Below, one piece after another: positions 25,664 to 33,774 of a stretch of DNA of 44,396 bases. Position 1 is the first letter of the stretch. Each line of letters starts with the position of its first letter. Under the pieces are notes generated by a model. That model was not told the DNA's origin and did not search any database. It saw nothing but the letters and a program-made list of their open reading frames with translations. The position numbers were made by a program, and so were the translations under genes. Source of the stretch: JBFXIE01 sp050176255 (GTDB lineage Bacteria > Pseudomonadota > Gammaproteobacteria > Burkholderiales > Burkholderiaceae_C); the NCBI RefSeq assembly GCF_050176255.1, contig NZ_JBFXIE010000028.1; one strand, given 5' to 3'.

Positions 25664-26650
25664 TCAGTCCATCGAAATCTTGGTGGCCTCGGCCACGGAC
25701 TTCCAGTGGGCGGCGTCTTTTTCCACCTCGGCCTTGAATTCGTCGGGCAGCGAGCCCACGGGGACCAGGCCCATGTCGGTCAGGCGCTTGCTCACTTCGG
25801 GGGACTTGACGATGGATGCCACCTCGGCACTCAGCTTGTCCACGATGGCCCGGGGCGTGCTGGCAGGCACAAACACGCCAAACCAGCCGTTGGCTGCCAG
25901 GGCGGGGTAGCCTGCTTCGGTCATGGTGGGCACCTGCGGCAGCGCCGGGTGGCGGTGGGCGCCGGTGATGGCCAGGATGTTGACCTTGTCCGACTTGATG
26001 TGCGGATAGGCGGCAGTGACATCCACGAAGGCCAGCGACAGCTGCCCGCCCAGCAGGGCTTGCACTTCCGGGCCCGAGCCCTGGTAGGGGATGTGGGTGA
26101 TGTCGATGCCGGCTTTTTGCTTGAAGCGCTCGCCGTTCATGTGCGATGTGGTGGCGTTGCCGTAGCTGCCGAAGTTGAGCGTGCCGGGCGCCGCCCTGGC
26201 CTTGTCCACGAACTGCTGCAGCGTGGTCACGCCCGAGCTGCGCGGCACCATCAGCAGGTCGGCCGACTTGGCCACCTGCGACACCGGCGTCAGGTCCGAC
26301 AGCTTGTAGGGCACTTTCTTGTACAGCGCCGGCACCTGCACCACGGCGGTGATGCCCATGAGCACGGTGTAGCCGTCGCCCGGCGCCTTGGCCACGGTGT
26401 CGTTGCCCAGGATGCCGCTGGCGCCGGGCTTGTTTTCGACCACCACGGGCTGGCCCAGGCGCTGCGACAGCTGCACGCCGATCAGGCGGATGATGGTGTC
26501 GGTGCCGCCGCCGGCGGGGTAGGGCACGACGATGCGGATGGGCTTGCTGGGGTAGTCGCCTTGCGCCTGTGCGCTGCCCATGCCGCAGGTGGCGGTCAGG
26601 GCGATCAGGGGCAACAGGTGGGTGAGGGTCTTGCGGCGGGTGAATGCCAT
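25664..26650 (-). CDS. Bug/TctC-family substrate-binding protein (Bug 3)
   Basis: A 328-residue receptor with a Sec signal peptide (MAFTRRKTLTHLLPLIALT, then CGMGSAQAQ) and Bug motifs PIRIVVPYPAGGGTDTIIRL, VVENKPGASGILG and KAPGDGYTVLMG. AAGGAGACACCACC precedes the ATG. It lies directly downstream of the acyl-CoA dehydrogenase (44-bp gap) and upstream of Bug 2 (117-bp gap). Confidence 0.93.
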   Translation of the reverse strand: MAFTRRKTLTHLLPLIALTATCGMGSAQAQGDYPSKPIRIVVPYPAGGGTDTIIRLIGVQLSQRLGQPVVVENKPGASGILGNDTVAKAPGDGYTVLMGITAVVQVPALYKKVPYKLSDLTPVSQVAKSADLLMVPRSSGVTTLQQFVDKARAAPGTLNFGSYGNATTSHMNGERFKQKAGIDITHIPYQGSGPEVQALLGGQLSLAFVDVTAAYPHIKSDKVNILAITGAHRHPALPQVPTMTEAGYPALAANGWFGVFVPASTPRAIVDKLSAEVASIVKSPEVSKRLTDMGLVPVGSLPDEFKAEVEKDAAHWKSVAEATKISMD

Positions 26651-26694
26651 GGTGGTGTCTCCTTGGGTTTTATGCAGGAATGGAAGCGCTCGGA

Positions 26695-27849
26695 CTACAG
26701 CGTGCGCGCGATGATTTCTTTCATGATCTCGTCGCTGCCGCCATAGATGCGGCCAATGCGCGCGTCGGTCCAGGCGCGGCCCACCTGGTATTCGGTCATG
26801 TAGCCGTAGCCGCCGTGCAGCTGCAAAAACTCGTCCAGCAGGCGGTTTTGCAGTGCCGTGGCGTTGAGCTTGACCATGGCGGCGCGCTCGGGCGACAGCT
26901 CGCGCTTCATGTGCAGCGCGATGCAGTCATCGACAAACACGCGCAGCATGGTGGCCTGCGCCTTGGCCTCGGCCAGCTTGAAGCGGCTGTTTTGAAAATC
27001 GAACACCGGCTGGCCGAAGGCCTTGCGCTCGCGGGTGTAGTCGATCGTCTTTTGCAAAAAGGTCTCGATGCAGCTGGCAGCGCGCACCGCCACCACCAGG
27101 CGCTCTTGCGCCAGCTCGTGCATCAGGTACTTGAAGCCCATGTTGGGCTCGCCCAGCAGGTTGTCCACCGGCACCCGGACGTTGTCAAAGAACAGCTCGG
27201 AGGTGTCCTGCGCCATCAGGCCGATCTTCTCCAGCTTGCGGCCCTTGCTGAAGCCGGGCGTGCCTTCTTCCACCACGATCAGCGACACGCCCTTGGCGCC
27301 CAGCTCGGGCGCGGTCTTGGCGACCACGATGACCAGCTCGGAATTGATGCCGTTGGTGATGAAGGTCTTGCTGCCGTTGATGACGTAATGGCCGCCCTCG
27401 CTGCTCTTGACCAGCGTGGCCGTGGTGCGCACTGACTTCAGGTCGCTGCCCGCGCCGGGCTCGGTCATGGCAATGGCGCCAATCAGCTCGCCCGCGGCCA
27501 TCCGGGGCAGCCAGCGGTCTTTTTGCGCCTTGGTGCCATAGGTGTTGATGTAGGGCGCGACGATGTCCGAGTGCAGCGGAAAGCCCAGGCCCGTGGCGTT
27601 GGTGCGGCCCACTTCCTCGATCAGCACCGCTGCATGGCCGAAGTCGCCGCCGCCGCCGTAGGGCTCGGGCAGCATGGTGTTGAGCAGGCCTTCGCGGCCG
27701 GCCTTGCGCCACACCTCCTTGGGCACGATGCCCTGGCGCTCCCACTCGGCATGGAAGGGCACGACTTCCTTCTCGAAAAAGCGCCGCACCTGCTCGCGGA
27801 AATGTTCATGGTCTTCACGGTAAACGGTGCGCTGGATCAGGTCTTGCAT
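26695..27849 (-). CDS. Acyl-CoA dehydrogenase
   Basis: A 384-residue FAD enzyme that introduces a 2,3-double bond into acyl-CoA and passes electrons to ETF. Visible are the FAD-binding motifs IGAIAMTEPGAGSDLKS and YVINGSKTFITNG, and the C-terminal QLHGGYGYMTEYQVGRAW, then IYGGSDEIMKEIIARTL. The glutamate that acts as base in MCAD (YEGT context) is glycine here (IYGGS); as in long-chain and isovaleryl-CoA dehydrogenases the base is probably the Glu in the helix containing HELAQERLVVAV. It lies between ligase 2 and Bug 3 on the minus strand and supplies the first beta-oxidation step of the block. Confidence 0.94.
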   Translation of the reverse strand: MQDLIQRTVYREDHEHFREQVRRFFEKEVVPFHAEWERQGIVPKEVWRKAGREGLLNTMLPEPYGGGGDFGHAAVLIEEVGRTNATGLGFPLHSDIVAPYINTYGTKAQKDRWLPRMAAGELIGAIAMTEPGAGSDLKSVRTTATLVKSSEGGHYVINGSKTFITNGINSELVIVVAKTAPELGAKGVSLIVVEEGTPGFSKGRKLEKIGLMAQDTSELFFDNVRVPVDNLLGEPNMGFKYLMHELAQERLVVAVRAASCIETFLQKTIDYTRERKAFGQPVFDFQNSRFKLAEAKAQATMLRVFVDDCIALHMKRELSPERAAMVKLNATALQNRLLDEFLQLHGGYGYMTEYQVGRAWTDARIGRIYGGSDEIMKEIIARTL

Positions 27850-27889
27850 GGTCAGGTTCTCGGGGTAAGAAGATAAGGGTCAAATCGGT

Positions 27890-27930
27890 CTCTGGCGCAG
27901 GTATTGCGTGCGCTTGCAGCTATGGTTTCA
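27890..27930 (+). repeat. Dispersed repeat, degenerate copy
   Basis: TGCGTGCGCTTGCAGCTATGG in the gap between ligase 2 and the acyl-CoA dehydrogenase; it retains the GCGCT and GCAGCTAT blocks. Confidence 0.4.
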
Positions 27931-29496
27931 GGAGCTTCTCAGGGCAAAGCCCGCCTGGGGCTCGTCGCGAAAACGTTCTTTGAGCTTGCGGCGCAGCAGC
28001 TTGCCGGTCTCCAGGCGCGGCAGCGCATCGACAAACACCATGCGCTGGGGCAGCTTCATGCGTGCCAGCACCTCGGCGGCCTGCTCGGCAATGGCGCGGG
28101 CCGTCTGCGGCGATTCATCGGCGCCCGGGCGCAGCACCACGGCTGCCAGCGGCACCTCGCCAAAGTCGGGGTGGGGCACGCCCACCACGGCCACTTCCTG
28201 CACGCCGGGGTGGCGCGCCAGGGCGTTTTCAATTTCTTGCGGGTACAGGTTCACGCCGCCGGACAAGATCAAATCCGCGCGCCGGTCGCTCAGGTACAGA
28301 TAGCCTTCGGCGTCCACATGGCCGATGTCGCCATAGGTGATCCAGCCGCGCTCGTTGATGGCCTGGCGCGTCTTCTCTTCGTCGTTGAGGTAGCTGAACT
28401 GCCCGCCGCCCGAGAAATACACCTGCCCGATCTCGCCCGCGGGCAGCTCCTGCCCGTCGTCGCCCACGATGTGCAGCCGCCCCGTGGTGGGCCGTCCGAC
28501 CGAGCCGGGGCGCTGGCGCCATTCGCTTGAGTTGATCATCGTGGTGCCGCAGCCCTCGGAGCCGGCGTAGTACTCCAGCAGGATGTCGCCCCACCAGTCG
28601 AGCATGGCGCGCTTGACGTCCACCGGGCAGGGCGCCGCGGCATGGATGGCCACGCGGTGGCTGGAGAGGTCGTAGCGCCGGCGCACCTCTTCGGGCAGCT
28701 TGAGCATGCGCGCGAACATCGTGGGCACCCACTGGCTGTGGGTGACGCGGTAGCGCTCGATGAGCGCCAGCGCGGCCTCGGCGTCAAAGCGCTCCATGAT
28801 CACGGCCTGCCCGCCCAGCTCCAGCACGCGCAGCGTGTAGCGCAGCGGCGCCGCGTGGTACAGCGGCGCGGGCGACAGATACACCGTGTCCTCGCCCACG
28901 CCCATGAGGCGCGCCGTGCCCAGGGCTTCGGGGTCGGTCTGGCCGCGCAGCTCGGCGGGCCACAGGGGTTTGAGCACGCCCTTGGGGCGGCCCGTGGTGC
29001 CGGATGAATACAGCAGGTCGCGGCCCATGGGGCGGTCGGCAAAGCTCACCTGCCCTGCGGGCAGGGCCTGCAGCGCGGCGGGCAGCGACGCGGCCTGCGG
29101 CGTGGCCTCGTCCACCGTCCAGCAGGGCAGTGGGCGGGCCTCCTGCGATTGCTCCAGCTGCCCCAGCGTCTTGGCAGACGCCACCACCAGCCGCGCCCCG
29201 CAGTCCTGCACGATGTAGGCCACCTCGGCCGGCGTCAGGTGCGTGCTGAGCACGGCGGCATACAGCCCGGCCTGCCGCGCCGCCAGCGCCAGCGCCAGAA
29301 TCTCCACCCGGTTTTCCAGCACCACCGCAAAGCGCTCGCCCGCCTGCAGCCCCTGGGCATGGAGCCACTGCGCCATGCGCAGCGCGCTGTGCGCCACCTG
29401 GCCCGCGGTGTGGCGCTCGCCCGTCTCGGCCATCACCAGCACCGTGCGGTCGGGGGCGGCTGCCGCCCGGCCAAAGAAATCCTGCGTACCTGTCAC
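27928..29496 (-). CDS. Acyl-CoA synthetase (AMP-forming), ligase 2
   Basis: A 522-residue ANL-superfamily ligase with YSSGTTGRPKGVLKP, EYYAGSEGCGTTMI, YGDIGHVDAEGYLYLSDRR, then SGGVNLYPQEIE, and the C-terminal lysine in LETGKLLRRKLK. The start is GTG at 29496 with AAGGAG 6-7 nt upstream. As the first gene of the minus arm it is divergent from the thiolase gene and likely shares its promoter region. Motifs resemble the ligases at 22.3 and 33.8 kb, but the three are clearly different genes. Confidence 0.93.
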   Translation of the reverse strand: MTGTQDFFGRAAAAPDRTVLVMAETGERHTAGQVAHSALRMAQWLHAQGLQAGERFAVVLENRVEILALALAARQAGLYAAVLSTHLTPAEVAYIVQDCGARLVVASAKTLGQLEQSQEARPLPCWTVDEATPQAASLPAALQALPAGQVSFADRPMGRDLLYSSGTTGRPKGVLKPLWPAELRGQTDPEALGTARLMGVGEDTVYLSPAPLYHAAPLRYTLRVLELGGQAVIMERFDAEAALALIERYRVTHSQWVPTMFARMLKLPEEVRRRYDLSSHRVAIHAAAPCPVDVKRAMLDWWGDILLEYYAGSEGCGTTMINSSEWRQRPGSVGRPTTGRLHIVGDDGQELPAGEIGQVYFSGGGQFSYLNDEEKTRQAINERGWITYGDIGHVDAEGYLYLSDRRADLILSGGVNLYPQEIENALARHPGVQEVAVVGVPHPDFGEVPLAAVVLRPGADESPQTARAIAEQAAEVLARMKLPQRMVFVDALPRLETGKLLRRKLKERFRDEPQAGFALRSS

Positions 29497-29713
29497 CCGT
29501 TGCTCCTTGGTGCATCGCCGGGGACACGATCGGCGGCAAGCGCGCGACGGGTCACCATGGATGGTATTTCTGTCTCATAAAACAAAGGCTCGATGGGATT
29601 TTTTCAGGTGAACAGCGCAGTAAGCACCGGGTAAACACGCTCTTCAGCACAAACTAACCCGTGCAAAAGTAGTTTTAATGGATCATTGGTTCCATAAAAC
29701 CTCTGGAGTAAAC
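29497..29713. promoter_or_regulatory. Divergent promoter region of the catabolic arms
   Basis: 217 bp between ligase 2 (minus) and the thiolase (plus), locally AT-rich. It contains two similar 13-mers in the same orientation, GTCTCATAAAACA (29572-29584) and GTTCCATAAAACC (29689-29701), the second just before the thiolase ribosome-binding site, and a near-palindrome ATGGATCATTGGTTCCAT (29678-29695). These are candidate sites for the IclR-family regulator at 37.1 kb; assignment is inference. Confidence 0.5.
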
Positions 29714-30892
29714 ATGAAAAATCCCGTCATCGTCGATGCCATCCGCAGCCCCATGGCCCGGGCCAAACCCGACGGCGCACTGGCCCAGGTGCACCCGGTG
29801 GATCTGCTGTCGCAGGTGCTGGAGCAGCTGGTGGCCCGCAACAGGATCGACCCCGGACTGGTCGAGGACGTGATCTGCGGCTGCGTCAGCCAGTCGGGCG
29901 AACAGGCGGGCACCCCCGGGCGCATGGCCTGGCTGGCCGCCGGGCTGCCCGCGCATGTGCCGTCCACCACCATCGACCGCAAGTGCGGCTCCAGCCAGCA
30001 GGCGGTGCACTTTGCGGCCCAGGCCATCATGGCGGGCACGCAGGACATCGTGATCGCCTGCGGCGTCGAGTCCATGAGCCGCGTGCCCATGGGCAGCTCG
30101 CGCCAGGGCAAGAACATCACCGGCGAGCGCATGGACGCGCGCTACGCCCCCGGCCTGGTGGGCCAGGGCGTGTCGGCCGACCTGGTGGCCGCCAAGTGGG
30201 GGCTGTCGCGCACCGAGCTGGACGCCTACGCCGCGCGCTCGCACCAGCGCGCCCACGCCGCGCAGTCCGGCGGCGGCTTTGCCCGTGAAATCGTCGGCAT
30301 CGACACGCCCGCCGGCCGCGTGCTGCAGGACGAAACCATCCGCGCCGGCACCACGGAGGAAAAGCTGGCTGGCCTGAAGGCGGTGTTCGAGAGCCAGGAA
30401 CTGTCGGCGCGCTTTCCGCAGATCCAGTGGAGCACCACGGCCGGCAATGCGTCGCAGATGACCGACGGCGCCAGCGCCATGCTCATCATGAGTGAGCAGC
30501 GCGCGCTGCAACTGGGCCTGCGCCCGCGTGCCCGCTTCGTGGCCTTTGACGTGGTGGGCGACGACCCGCTGTACATGCTGACGGCCCCCATCCCCGCCAC
30601 GCAGCGCGTGCTGGCCAAGGCCAAGATGACGCTGGACGACATCCAGCACTACGAGATCAACGAGGCCTTTGCCAGCGTGCCCATGGCCTGGCAAAAAGAG
30701 CTGAAGGCCGACGGCGAACGCCTGAACCCGCGCGGCGGCGCCATCGCCCTGGGCCACCCGCTGGGTGCATCGGGCATCCGCCTGATGACCACCATGCTGC
30801 ACGCGCTGGAAGACAGCGGCCAGCGCTACGGCCTGCAGTCCATGTGCGAGGCCGGCGGCATGGCCAACGCCACCATCATCGAACGTCTGTAA
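29714..30892 (+). CDS. Acetyl-CoA C-acyltransferase (thiolase)
   Basis: A 392-residue thiolase that splits 3-oxoacyl-CoA with free CoA. The nucleophile is C91 (DRKCGSSQQA), the catalytic pair H348 (GGAIALGHPLGASG) and C378 (SMCEAGGMAN), and NEAF is present. The ATG at 29714 with GGAG 5 nt before was preferred over the upstream in-frame ATG at 29678. It is the first gene of the plus-strand arm: thiolase, SDR, hydratase, Bug 4, ligase 3, dienoyl reductase, isomerase, IclR, racemase. Degradative thiolase activity is the likely role. Confidence 0.94.
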   Translation: MKNPVIVDAIRSPMARAKPDGALAQVHPVDLLSQVLEQLVARNRIDPGLVEDVICGCVSQSGEQAGTPGRMAWLAAGLPAHVPSTTIDRKCGSSQQAVHFAAQAIMAGTQDIVIACGVESMSRVPMGSSRQGKNITGERMDARYAPGLVGQGVSADLVAAKWGLSRTELDAYAARSHQRAHAAQSGGGFAREIVGIDTPAGRVLQDETIRAGTTEEKLAGLKAVFESQELSARFPQIQWSTTAGNASQMTDGASAMLIMSEQRALQLGLRPRARFVAFDVVGDDPLYMLTAPIPATQRVLAKAKMTLDDIQHYEINEAFASVPMAWQKELKADGERLNPRGGAIALGHPLGASGIRLMTTMLHALEDSGQRYGLQSMCEAGGMANATIIERL

Positions 30893-30945
30893 CTATTGAT
30901 TTGATAGCTGCTAGCGCTTGATAGACGGGTGCTGGAAGCCAAAAT
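30892..30945 (-). repeat. Dispersed AGCGCTAGCAGCTAT repeat, copy 4
   Basis: AACTATTGATTTGATAGCTG followed by CTAGCGCTTGATAGACGGG, the best-preserved copy, immediately after the thiolase stop and before the SDR gene. Confidence 0.7.
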
Positions 30946-30957
30946 GAGGAAAGAAGC

Positions 30958-31725
30958 ATGAAGCTGCAACAAGGAATGACCGCCCTCGTCACCGGCGGAG
31001 TCTCGGGCTTGGGCGAGGCCTCTGCCGTCGCGCTGCTGGAGCGCGGCCTTCAAGTCGTCGCCGTGGACCTGAACGACGAACGCGGCGCCGCGATGGAGCA
31101 AAAGTACCCCGGCCGCCTGCGCTATGTGAAGGCCGACGTGGCCGATGAGGCGCAGATGCAGCAAGCCATTGCCGCGGCCGAGGCCTTCGGCAACTTCCGC
31201 GCGCTGGTGCATTGCGCGGGCATCGGCGGGCCGGTGCGCCTGATCGAAAAAGACGGCAGCCCCGGCTCGCTGGAGAAATACACCAACATCATCCGCGTGA
31301 ACCAGATCGGCAGCTTCAACACGCTGCGCCTGGCGGCTGTGAGCATGGCCAAGAACGAGCCGATTGATGGCGAGCGCGGCGCCTGCGTGCTCACCGCGTC
31401 GGTGGCGGGTTACGAGGGGCAGATCGGGCAGATTCCGTACGCCTCGTCCAAGGCCGGCGTGATCGGCATGACCATCGTGGCCGCGCGCGACCTGGCATCC
31501 AAGCTGATCCGCGTGTGCACCATCGCGCCAGGGCTGTTCGACACGCCCATCCTGGCCAAGCTGCCCGAGGCCGTGCGCCAGTCGCTGGGCGCCTCCGTGC
31601 CCCACCCCGCGCGCCTGGGCCACCCTAGCGAATACGCGCTGACCGCGCTGCACATCCTGGAGAACCCCATGCTGAATGGCGAAACCATCCGGCTGGATGG
31701 GGCCATTCGCATGACGCCGAGGTGA
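30958..31725 (+). CDS. SDR family oxidoreductase, probable 3-hydroxyacyl-CoA dehydrogenase (HSD17B10-like)
   Basis: A 255-residue classical short-chain dehydrogenase. The cofactor loop is TGGVSGLGE, D37 after the second strand favours NAD+, and the catalytic set is S148 (LTASVAG), Y161 and K165 (YASSK), with N115. The sequence style (VHCAGIGGPVRLIEKDG, then APGLFDTPILAKLPE) resembles type II 3-hydroxyacyl-CoA dehydrogenases. Placed between thiolase and hydratase, it would oxidise the 3-hydroxyacyl-CoA made by the hydratase at 31894. Another alcohol substrate cannot be excluded. Confidence 0.88.
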   Translation: MKLQQGMTALVTGGVSGLGEASAVALLERGLQVVAVDLNDERGAAMEQKYPGRLRYVKADVADEAQMQQAIAAAEAFGNFRALVHCAGIGGPVRLIEKDGSPGSLEKYTNIIRVNQIGSFNTLRLAAVSMAKNEPIDGERGACVLTASVAGYEGQIGQIPYASSKAGVIGMTIVAARDLASKLIRVCTIAPGLFDTPILAKLPEAVRQSLGASVPHPARLGHPSEYALTALHILENPMLNGETIRLDGAIRMTPR

Positions 31726-31726
31726 C

Positions 31727-31850
31727 ACCCCCCTGAGCGGCTACGCCGCTTCCCCCCTCTCTTCACGCTTCGCGTGGGAGGGGGGACGCAGCCCTCGCTG
31801 CGGGGCGGCCCTTGGCTTGCTGCCCTGGTCTGGGTGGCGCCAGTTTCAAA
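31727..31850 (+). repeat. Post-stop GC-rich repeat, copy P2
   Basis: It begins ACCCCCCTGAGCGGCTACGC right after the SDR stop, with CTTCGCGTGGGAGGGGGGACGC and GCCCTGGTCTGGGTGGCGCC, and matches P1 and P3 block by block. Confidence 0.65.
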
Positions 31851-31893
31851 GGTCGCGAGTCCTGCAACGCGGCAAACAACTGAAAGGATTTTT

Positions 31894-32658
31894 ATGAGTT
31901 CCACGGTACTGGTCGAAGTGCGCGGCAACGTGCAGATCATGACGCTGAGCAACCCCGAGGCGCGCAACGCCGCCACGCTGGAGATGGCCCAGGCCATGGC
32001 GGCGGCGCTGGATGAACTGGACAGCAACCCGGCCCTGCAGGTGGGCATCGTCACCGGCGCGGGCGGCACGTTTTGCGCGGGCATGGACCTGAAGGGCTTT
32101 TTGCAGGGCAAGCGCCCCACCATCGAAGGGCGTGGCTTTTGCGGCATCACGCAAAAGCCCCCGCGCAAGCCCCTGATTGCCGCCGTCGAAGGCTATGCGC
32201 TGGCGGGAGGCTTTGAAGTGGTGCTGGCCTGCGACCTGATCGTTGCCGCCAAGACGGCCAAGTTTGGCCTGCCCGAGGTCAAGCGCGGCCTGGCCGCCGC
32301 CGCTGGCGGGCTGCTGCGCCTGCCCAGGCGCCTGCCTTATCACGTCGCCATGGAAGCCATCCTGACGGGCGACATGTTCGGCGCCGACCGCGCCCATGCC
32401 CACGGCCTGGTCAACCGCCTGGTCGAGCAGGGCCAGGCGCTGGACGCCGCGCTGGAGCTGGCCCAGGCCGTGGCCGCCAACGGCCCGCTGGCGCTGATTG
32501 CCAGCAAGCGCGTGGCGCAGGAGTCCGCCGACTGGACCCAGGCCGAGATGTTCGAGCGCCAGGCCGCCATCACCACGCCGGTGTTCACGTCGCAGGACGC
32601 GCGCGAGGGCGCTGCCGCCTTCGCGGAAAAGCGCGCGCCGGTGTGGAAGGGCGTTTGA
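31894..32658 (+). CDS. Enoyl-CoA hydratase
   Basis: A 254-residue crotonase-family protein with both catalytic glutamates of classical hydratases: E108 (LAGGFEVVLACD) and E128 (FGLPEVKRGL). The oxyanion-hole segment FCAGMDLKG is also present. It should hydrate 2,3-enoyl-CoA to 3-hydroxyacyl-CoA. The ATG at 31894 follows AAAGGA by 5 nt; the frame upstream crosses the P2 repeat. Of the three crotonases in the window this is the only one with the full hydratase set. Confidence 0.92.
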   Translation: MSSTVLVEVRGNVQIMTLSNPEARNAATLEMAQAMAAALDELDSNPALQVGIVTGAGGTFCAGMDLKGFLQGKRPTIEGRGFCGITQKPPRKPLIAAVEGYALAGGFEVVLACDLIVAAKTAKFGLPEVKRGLAAAAGGLLRLPRRLPYHVAMEAILTGDMFGADRAHAHGLVNRLVEQGQALDAALELAQAVAANGPLALIASKRVAQESADWTQAEMFERQAAITTPVFTSQDAREGAAAFAEKRAPVWKGV

Positions 32659-32667
32659 TGGGAAAAG

Positions 32668-32725
32668 AGGCGTTGACGCCCATCCATCCAGCGCAACCAG
32701 CTATTTAATTCATAGCAAAAGCGGC
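32668..32725 (+). repeat. Dispersed repeat, degenerate copy
   Basis: CCATCCAGCGCAACCAGCTATTTAATTCATAGC between the hydratase and Bug 4; AGCGC and AGCTAT blocks remain. Confidence 0.4.
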
Positions 32726-32758
32726 CGCAGTGCCGCAAGGACCCCAGGAGACAAGACC

Positions 32759-33757
32759 ATGCCCTTCCCTCACCGCCGCCACGCGCTGCGCCTCGCGGGC
32801 GCCACCACCTTGCTGGGCCTGGCCGCCCTGACGGCGTCGCAGCCCGCGCGGGCCGACGCCGCCTGGCCCACGCGCCCCATCACCTTCGTCGTGCCCGGCG
32901 CGGCCGGCGGCACCACGGACACGCCGGTGCGCTTCATGGCGCAAAAGCTCAGCGAGCGGCTGGGCCAGCCCATCGTCGTGGACAACAAGCCGGGCGCGGG
33001 CGGCTCGCTGGGCAGCAGCATCGTGGCGCGCGCTCCAGCGGACGGCTACACCGTGCTGGTGGGCAACACCGGCTCCAATGCCATCAACTACACCGCCTAC
33101 CAGAAGCTGCCCTACAAGGCCGAAGACTTCATTGCGCTGACCGACATGATCTCGTTCGCCAACGTGCTGGTCGTGCCGGTCAAGTCGCCCATCAAGAGCC
33201 TGAAGGAACTCGTCGCCGCCGCCAGACGCGAGCCGGGCAAGCTGGCGTTTTCGTCGGCGGGCGTGGGCCAGACCACCCACCTGATGGGCGAGCTGCTGCG
33301 CCAGAGCGCGGGGGTGGACGTGGTGCATGTGCCCTACAAGGGCTCGGCGCCGGCCACCCTGGCCATCGTGGGCGGCGAGACGCAGTTCATGTTCGACAAC
33401 CTCACGGGCTCGCTGGGCCACGTCAAGGACGGCAAGCTGCGCGCGCTGGCCGTGACCGGCGCCCAGCGCGAGCCCGAGCTGCCCGACGTGCCCACCATGA
33501 CCGAGCTGGGCATGAAGGACTTCGACAAGGTGGGCTGGATGGGCTTCTTCGTGCCCGCCAAGACGCCGCCGGCGGTCGTGAAAAAACTCACCGACAACCT
33601 GATCGCCGTGCTCAATGACCCGGCCGTGATCCAGCGCTACCGCGAATTGGGCGGCCGCCCGGGCGGCATGGCGAGCGCGCAGTTCTCGCAAATAGTGGAG
33701 CGCGACCGCCAGGACTGGGGCGAGCTGATCCGCAGCCAGAAGCTGCAGCTGGATTGA
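32759..33757 (+). CDS. Bug/TctC-family substrate-binding protein (Bug 4)
   Basis: A 332-residue receptor. The leader (MPFPHRRHALRLAGATTLLG, then ASQPARA) is followed by PITFVVPGAAGGTTDTPVRF, VVDNKPGAGGSLGSS and APADGYTVLVG. CAGGAGACAAGACC precedes the ATG at 32759. The gene is followed after 17 bp by ligase 3, repeating the Bug-ligase order of 21.3-23.9 kb. Its binding-loop residues (AGGTTD) are the same as in Bug 1, so the two may bind similar acids. Confidence 0.93.
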   Translation: MPFPHRRHALRLAGATTLLGLAALTASQPARADAAWPTRPITFVVPGAAGGTTDTPVRFMAQKLSERLGQPIVVDNKPGAGGSLGSSIVARAPADGYTVLVGNTGSNAINYTAYQKLPYKAEDFIALTDMISFANVLVVPVKSPIKSLKELVAAARREPGKLAFSSAGVGQTTHLMGELLRQSAGVDVVHVPYKGSAPATLAIVGGETQFMFDNLTGSLGHVKDGKLRALAVTGAQREPELPDVPTMTELGMKDFDKVGWMGFFVPAKTPPAVVKKLTDNLIAVLNDPAVIQRYRELGGRPGGMASAQFSQIVERDRQDWGELIRSQKLQLD

Positions 33758-33774
33758 TCACAAAGGAAAACCCT

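Noticed and set aside
24425..26746. 773-codon plus-strand frame across Bug 2 and Bug 3
   Set aside because: It runs antisense through two well-supported genes and a terminator; Gly/His/Gln-rich without domains.
26695..27849. Acyl-CoA dehydrogenase inactive because the MCAD-type Glu is missing
   Set aside because: Long-chain and isovaleryl-type enzymes place the base in another helix, and a Glu is present in the matching segment.
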